From: Eubacteriales Family XIII. Incertae Sedis bacterium
Lineage (GTDB): Bacteria; Bacillota; Clostridia; Peptostreptococcales; Anaerovoracaceae
Assembly (NCBI GenBank): GCA_031289235.1
Contig: JAITPU010000066.1
Coordinates: 1 to 8,908 of the forward strand
Direction: 5' to 3'
Length of the DNA: 8,908 nucleotides
The translations under genes and the position numbers were made by a program. Of the stretch, positions 5,194 through 8,908 are shown one piece after another (within the stretch, counting starts at the first letter, position 1; each line of letters begins with the position of its first letter). The notes under the pieces were generated by a model, which was given only the letters and a program-made list of their open reading frames with translations, made no database searches and was not told where the DNA came from.

Positions 5194-5382
5194 ACGGGAT
5201 CTTTACGTCTCCACGCCGCCCCGGCCGTGTAAACGGCTGCGGCAGTTACGATATTTGTTGCTGTCGGGCGGCCGTGCGGGATGCGGTCGCTCAATCTTGC
5301 CCGCAAAGGCGTTAGGCGTAAATTCCCGCCCCGCTTATCAACGGCTGTATTTGAACAGCAAGCGGTACTTCGAAGGCGGCCG
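5194..5382. other. Gap between mreD and pbp2
   Basis: This 189-base stretch has no recognisable gene. It contains a perfect 5-bp hairpin, GCCGT-GTAA-ACGGC (5224-5237), close to the pbp2 start, and several GC-rich palindromic patches. An open minus-strand frame crosses it but overlaps mreD and reads as low-complexity Arg/Ala/Thr sequence, so I treat it as spurious. I see no clear promoter; pbp2 is probably co-transcribed with mreBCD. Confidence 0.5.
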
Positions 5383-5913
5383 TCAGAGCCGGAAATTTTT
5401 CGCCGGTTCGAAGACTCCTTTATAGCGCTTATCCATGCGGTGACGGATAACGCTCCGCGCGAAAATCCAATGGAAAACAATTGAAAAAATGGCATTATAA
5501 GCAAAAAATACCGGCTGCCGCTTCAAAATATATATCGCGCTGTGCGGGACTCCCGCTAATTTATATATCAGCCAAAAAACCAAAACATAAGCCGCCGTGC
5601 CCAGCAACGACGCGAAAAAAGCCGGCAGCGCGTGTTCATGGTTCCAATATCGTTTTAGAAACGACGCTGTCAGCGCCGCCGCGAGGAAGGCGACGCTCGT
5701 AACCCCGGCGTAAAGGCCAAGGGACAAATCCCATATGATTCCGAAAATCACCCCCATGATCATCCCGTAATAGTCTTCGTAAAGGAATGAAAACACAGCC
5801 ACAAGGCACAGCAAGAGGTTTGGCGCCACATTTCTGACGGCTATATATCGGATCAGCGTCGATTGCAGCGTGAACGCGGCAAAAAAAATGAGGAAGGCGT
5901 ATCTATACTTCAT
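5383..5913 (-). CDS. mreD: Rod-shape-determining membrane protein MreD
   Basis: A 176-residue, very hydrophobic protein with about five or six predicted membrane segments, roughly at residues 5-22, 30-45, 50-68, 70-86, 100-120 and 135-155. MreD is an inner-membrane component of the elongation complex that modulates MreC and so activation of PBP2. The features typical of the family are small size, an early segment with NLLLCLVAVFSFLYE, and the motif G..FGIIWDLSLGLYAG..S. Its ATG overlaps the mreC stop as ATGA (5910-5913), so translation is coupled; a GGAGGG lies 13 bases upstream, inside mreC. Position between mreC and pbp2 makes the assignment safe despite low sequence conservation in the family. 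The length is normal. Confidence 0.92.
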   Translation of the reverse strand: MKYRYAFLIFFAAFTLQSTLIRYIAVRNVAPNLLLCLVAVFSFLYEDYYGMIMGVIFGIIWDLSLGLYAGVTSVAFLAAALTASFLKRYWNHEHALPAFFASLLGTAAYVLVFWLIYKLAGVPHSAIYILKRQPVFFAYNAIFSIVFHWIFARSVIRHRMDKRYKGVFEPAKNFRL

Positions 5914-6728
5914 GTCAGCGCCGTAACCCTCCGTATATTGTTAAAATCAGCGTAAGGTTCTATTTCGATGGTCTTCAGCGGCGACTCGTGGGTCCATTCC
6001 ACCTTGGTGACTTTTCCGACCGGAATCCCTTCCGGGTATACGCCGCCTATGCCCGATGTGATCAGTCTGTCTCCCTCCATAACCAGCGCGTCGCCGTCCA
6101 GCATATAGCCTTTCAGCGCGTCGCCGTCGCCGCTGCATACGCCGAGCCAGCTTGTGTCGCGAAAGACCTGAAAGCCCACGCGGTTTGACTCGTCTATGAT
6201 GGAAATCACCTTCGCCCAATCGGCGCCCGCGGACATGACCCTTCCGACGAGCCCGTCGCCGCTGATGATGACGGAATCGACGGAAACGCCTCTGTCGGTG
6301 CCAGCGTTTATCGTGAAAATATTGAAGCCGTTTGAGCTGTCAAGGGCCACGACATCCGCGGTGACTGAGGAATATTTTTCAGACAGATCCGCGTATTCCA
6401 GCGCTTCGGAGAGTTTTTTCAGTTCCTCAAGCTCCGCCGCGGAGAGTTTATTGCGTATCAGCTCGTTTTCCAGAGTCCGGATTTGTTCCCTCAGCTTTTC
6501 ATTTTCGTTGGCGAGGCTTTCCGCCTCAATTAATCTTTCGAATTTTTCCGAAAGAAAGCGCCCCGCGTAGCTCGGCGGCGCCTGTACGGCGGCGATGATT
6601 TTCCCGGCGGCCCTTCCGAGTGCGTTGTCTTCTCCGAAGGTCTGACGCGACGCTATCACAACGATAAAAAGCGCGGCAAGGACGAGTAAAACGATCGCCG
6701 CTTTCGTGTATCCTCTTAAGCGCCTCAT
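5910..6728 (-). CDS. mreC: Rod-shape-determining protein MreC
   Basis: A 272-residue bitopic membrane protein that links MreB filaments inside the cell to PBP2 outside and helps switch PBP2 on. The layout is canonical: one membrane anchor (residues 9-26), a coiled coil rich in Glu/Leu/Lys (about 60-113, ANENEKLREQIRTLENEL), then two beta-barrel subdomains (about 121-265). The latter carry the family landmarks NAGTDRGV (141-148), GDGLVGRV (157-164), ITSGIGGVYPEGIPVGKV (223-240) and the closing IEIEPYADF. The start ATG 6726-6728 has a modest GGCGGA five bases upstream. The gene begins 49 bases after mreB, overlaps mreD by four bases, and shows no odd features. Confidence 0.97.
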   Translation of the reverse strand: MRRLRGYTKAAIVLLVLAALFIVVIASRQTFGEDNALGRAAGKIIAAVQAPPSYAGRFLSEKFERLIEAESLANENEKLREQIRTLENELIRNKLSAAELEELKKLSEALEYADLSEKYSSVTADVVALDSSNGFNIFTINAGTDRGVSVDSVIISGDGLVGRVMSAGADWAKVISIIDESNRVGFQVFRDTSWLGVCSGDGDALKGYMLDGDALVMEGDRLITSGIGGVYPEGIPVGKVTKVEWTHESPLKTIEIEPYADFNNIRRVTALT

Positions 6729-6777
6729 ATGTCCGCCAGCGTTTTCCGGGCTTCAAACGTCAAAGATTTCAACCTCT

Positions 6778-7812
6778 TTATCTCTTCAATTTTTTGCTGG
6801 CGTAACGTTCCAGCGCGGAAATGTTTTTCAGACTTTTTCCCGTTCCGTAAGCGACAGCCTCAAGGGCGTTTTCCGCGACGATAACGTTCAGCCCCGTGCG
6901 GAAAGTGATCAGTTTATCCAGATCGCGGATCAAACCTCCGCCTCCCGACAGCACAAGACCGTTGCTGACGATATCCGCGGCGATTTCCGGCGGCGCGTTT
7001 TCCAGAGTGTTTCTGATCCCGTCGATGATAACCTCTATGGATTCTTCCAAGGCTTCGTGCATTTCCCTTGAAGATACCTTGATGATTTTCGGAAGTCCCG
7101 ATATTATGTCTCTTCCTCTCGCGTCCATATAGCGAATGGCCTGCCTGCTGTCCGCGTCGTCGAGAAAGGCGCATCCGATTTCGATTTTCAGCTCCTCCGC
7201 AGTCCTGTCGCCTATAAGGAGGTCGTATGTCTTGCGCATATAGGCGATGATCGCTTCATTCAGCTTGTCTCCCGCGTGGCGCAGCGACGTGGCCGTAACG
7301 ATGCCGCCGAGCGCGATAATGGCGATATCCGACGTCCCGCCTCCGATGTCCGCGATCATGCAGCCGACGGGATCGTCCACGGATATTCCGCAGCCGATGG
7401 CCGCGGCCATCGGTTCGTCCAGAATATAAACGTCTTTCGCGCCCATCTGCCTGACGACTTCTTCCACCGCGCGTTTCTCCACTTCGGTCACCCCTGAGGG
7501 AACGCCTATCACCACCCTGATTCTGGTAAATATTCCATAACCATCCAGCACGTTCCGCAACAATTCCCTGAGCATACTGGCCGTCATTTCAAAATCGGAG
7601 ATCACTCCATCCTGCAGCGGCCTTACCACGCGGATGTGATCGGGAGCCTTGCCGATCATTGCTTTCGCTCTCTTTCCTACCGCTATTATGCGTTTTGCCG
7701 CGATATCCACAGCAATAACGGAGGGCTGGTTTATCACTATGCCTTTTCCTTTTACGCAGATAAGTGTATTTGCGGTACCAAGATCAATCCCTATATCTTT
7801 ATTGAAAAACAT
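6778..7812 (-). CDS. mreB: Bacterial actin MreB, cell-shape-determining protein
   Basis: A 344-residue actin-family ATPase that forms membrane-bound antiparallel filaments and positions the elongation machinery. The five nucleotide-pocket elements are visible: phosphate-1 GIDLGTANTLI (8-18), connect-1 with the LDEPMAAAIG helix (131-140, catalytic Glu-133), phosphate-2 ADIGGGTSD (154-162), the adenosine motif LVLSGGGGLI (286-295), and connect-2 EAVAYGTGK (318-326). Length is normal and no key residue is missing. The ATG at 7810-7812 is preceded by AGAGGA ten bases away. It is the first gene of mreB-mreC-mreD-pbp2-minD and lies behind radC with a 258-base gap, so a promoter is expected in that gap. 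It could be called Mbl in species with several paralogues; the operon position favours MreB. Confidence 0.97.
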   Translation of the reverse strand: MFFNKDIGIDLGTANTLICVKGKGIVINQPSVIAVDIAAKRIIAVGKRAKAMIGKAPDHIRVVRPLQDGVISDFEMTASMLRELLRNVLDGYGIFTRIRVVIGVPSGVTEVEKRAVEEVVRQMGAKDVYILDEPMAAAIGCGISVDDPVGCMIADIGGGTSDIAIIALGGIVTATSLRHAGDKLNEAIIAYMRKTYDLLIGDRTAEELKIEIGCAFLDDADSRQAIRYMDARGRDIISGLPKIIKVSSREMHEALEESIEVIIDGIRNTLENAPPEIAADIVSNGLVLSGGGGLIRDLDKLITFRTGLNVIVAENALEAVAYGTGKSLKNISALERYASKKLKR

Positions 7813-8070
7813 ATGGCTCTGTTCCTCTTTAAAACAGCGTCGATTAAACTTCTGAAAAACAATCCGCCAGAACAGGCTGCCGTTAAACGGAATGAATTAC
7901 GCCGTCAGGCAAAATTCACAGCGAAATCCGCCGCCCCCGCTCGCGAAAAAATTCTCGCGGCTTTGCCGCCGCGTTTGATTGCCGTAATTGCCGTAGCGGT
8001 ATCGCCGGATCTTCAGGCGCCGCCGGGACGCCTGAAAGAGTATCCGCGCGGGAAGCCGGCTTTGCCGCGC
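7813..8070. other. Gap between radC and mreB: possible operon leader
   Basis: No gene is seen in this 258-base gap. Apart from the hairpin at 8012-8036, it has a short palindrome around 7943-7960 (CGCGA/TCGCG on either side of an A/T stretch). I looked for a promoter for mreB and found only weak matches, such as TTTAAT around 7852-7857 without a good -35 element, so I do not call one. The ribosome site of mreB (AGAGGA) is at the low end. Confidence 0.5.
8012..8036 (-). terminator. Stem-loop behind radC, weak terminator candidate
   Basis: A perfect 8-bp stem TTCAGGCG/CGCCTGAA with a nine-base loop begins 35 bases after the radC stop. No U-run follows on either strand, so it does not meet the intrinsic-terminator pattern. 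It could act as a message 3' end, a Rho-assisted stop, or a leader structure of the mre operon. Confidence 0.35.
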
Positions 8071-8751
8071 CTATATAACACCTCTCTGGCGCAGGCTGAT
8101 GAAACTGCCGTCGCCGATGATCAGGTGATCAATCACCTGAACGCCGAGAAGCTCTCCCGCGTTCCGAAGCCGTTTCGTGACGGAAATATCCGCTTTGCTC
8201 GGCTCAGGATTGCCGCTGGGATGATTATGCACGAGCGCGACGGAAGCGGCGCCTCTTTTCACAGCGGGTCGGAACACCTCGCGCGGGTCTACGATGGAGC
8301 TGTTTATGTTGCCCATCGATATTTCTTCTATGAGCATAATTTCTTTTTTTACGTTGAGCAAAAGGATTTTAAAGCATTCTTTTTTCAGGTAACGCATGTC
8401 TTCCATAAACAGCGCCGCTATTTCCTGCGGCGAACTTATATTGATCCGTCCGGATCCGGGTTTCGTCGCGATCCTCTTGCCTAACTCCACCGCGGCTATT
8501 ACCTGACATGATTTGGCCTCTCCGATTCCTTGGATCTTTGAAAGCTCTTCCGGCGCGCATTCCGCCAGATAAGCGATACCGTCTTTCTCCATGGATAAAA
8601 TCCGGCTCGCAAGAGCCGTCGCCGAGAGTTTTCTTGTTCCCGTTCCAAGCAAGATGGCCAGCAGTTCCGTGTTGGAAAGCCTTCCCGCTCCCATCAGTTT
8701 CATCTTTTCCCGCGGGCGTTCCATCCGCGGCAATTCCTTGATCAGAGTCAT
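8071..8751 (-). CDS. radC: RadC family JAB/MPN domain protein
   Basis: A 226-residue protein, normal length for the family. An N-terminal helix-hairpin-helix region (residues about 20-92, with KIQGIGEAKSCQVIAAVELG) is followed by a JAB/MPN metalloprotease-like fold (about 105-226). The fold carries the metal signature HNHPSGNPEPSKAD, whose ligands would be His-175, His-177 and Asp-188, with the usual acidic residue in EEISMG. Cellular function is unsettled; the old DNA-repair role for RadC is not well supported, despite the name. The start chosen is ATG 8749-8751 (MTLIKELPRMERPREK), since the family begins with exactly this IKxLPxxERPREK block and AGGGGGG lies just upstream. A 34-residue upstream extension is low-complexity Arg-rich and unlikely. 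radC next to mreB is a conserved arrangement in Bacillota, often with maf upstream, which is not visible here. Confidence 0.95.
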   Translation of the reverse strand: MTLIKELPRMERPREKMKLMGAGRLSNTELLAILLGTGTRKLSATALASRILSMEKDGIAYLAECAPEELSKIQGIGEAKSCQVIAAVELGKRIATKPGSGRINISSPQEIAALFMEDMRYLKKECFKILLLNVKKEIMLIEEISMGNINSSIVDPREVFRPAVKRGAASVALVHNHPSGNPEPSKADISVTKRLRNAGELLGVQVIDHLIIGDGSFISLRQRGVI

Positions 8752-8908
8752 GTTCCCCCCTATGGTTTGTCTGTTTATCGGACAAAACCCGTTGCGCCGC
8801 GCTACGGACGCCGTGATTCGCATACCGCGCCGGGGACGCAACACGCGCGGCATTTCGCGCCGGCGCGCGTGAACAGCTCTGATGGCTGGTTTCCTTTTAC
8901 AGATTTCA
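8752..8908. other. GC-rich region upstream of radC with hairpin
   Basis: No gene is recognised to the window edge. The minus-strand RNA can form an 8-bp stem CACGCGCG/CGCGCGTG (8842-8849 with 8864-8871), and the self-complementary CGCGCCGGCGCG occupies 8856-8867. A further minus-strand frame reads KSVKGNQPSELFTRAG... to an early stop and matches nothing I know. Confidence 0.4.

Noticed and set aside
3481..5232. Long plus-strand open frame (583 codons) opposite pbp2
   Set aside because: It is antisense to a clearly conserved PBP2 with all motifs; its composition (Arg/His/Val-rich) fits a shadow frame in GC-rich DNA.
5190..5504. Minus-strand 104-codon frame across the mreD-pbp2 gap
   Set aside because: It overlaps the mreD end in another frame and reads as compositionally biased sequence with no family resemblance.
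7838..7880. Promoter for mreB
   Set aside because: TTTAAT-like -10 candidates lack a -35 at proper spacing; not strong enough to call.
8752..8853. N-terminal extension of radC
   Set aside because: The 34 extra residues are Arg-rich and non-conserved; the family start IKxLPxxERPREK and the purine-rich site point to ATG 8749-8751.

Overview
The window reads as a bacterial chromosome segment, most likely from Bacillota/Clostridia. The reason is the gene order radC - mreB - mreC - mreD - long class B PBP (PBP2) - min gene, which is typical of that group, and the protein sequences fit. Species cannot be named. Every gene I can support lies on the minus strand, so the biological order runs from high to low coordinates.

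Housekeeping block (about 1600-8751). radC comes first, then a 258-base gap, then the rod-shape operon mreB, mreC and mreD (the last two overlap by 4 bases), a 916-residue PBP2, and minD. MreB filaments, MreC/MreD and PBP2 form the elongation machinery for the side wall. MinD normally places the division septum. Two things are unusual here. minD directly follows pbp2 with no minC in front and no minE behind. Its frame also stops at a UAA just before a basic amphipathic tail; the tail continues in the same frame for 25 codons and would restore the usual MinD length of about 264 residues.

Accessory block (1 to about 1530), immediately downstream of minD. It is a compact cluster of toxin-antitoxin genes and remnants. 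In minus-strand order: (a) a type III (RNA antitoxin) locus with a strong promoter, two 51-base-period repeats each carrying a hairpin, an attenuator/terminator hairpin, and a ToxN/AbiQ/CptN-family toxin gene interrupted by a single in-frame UAA; (b) the 3' half of a PIN-domain toxin gene, with no start, joined 14 bases behind the toxN stop; (c) an overlapping intact 67-residue gene, probably its antitoxin; (d) a 286-base non-coding spacer with a perfect 17-bp inverted repeat and an imperfect direct repeat; (e) the start of an Xre/HigA-like antitoxin gene cut by the window edge.

The toxin half is broken in both systems where it can be seen, while the antitoxin half (RNA or small protein) looks intact. 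This suggests a decaying defence/addiction island that settled at the end of the mre-min operon. The ToxN and PIN reading frames are not obvious as single long ORFs and were found by reading across stops and frames.
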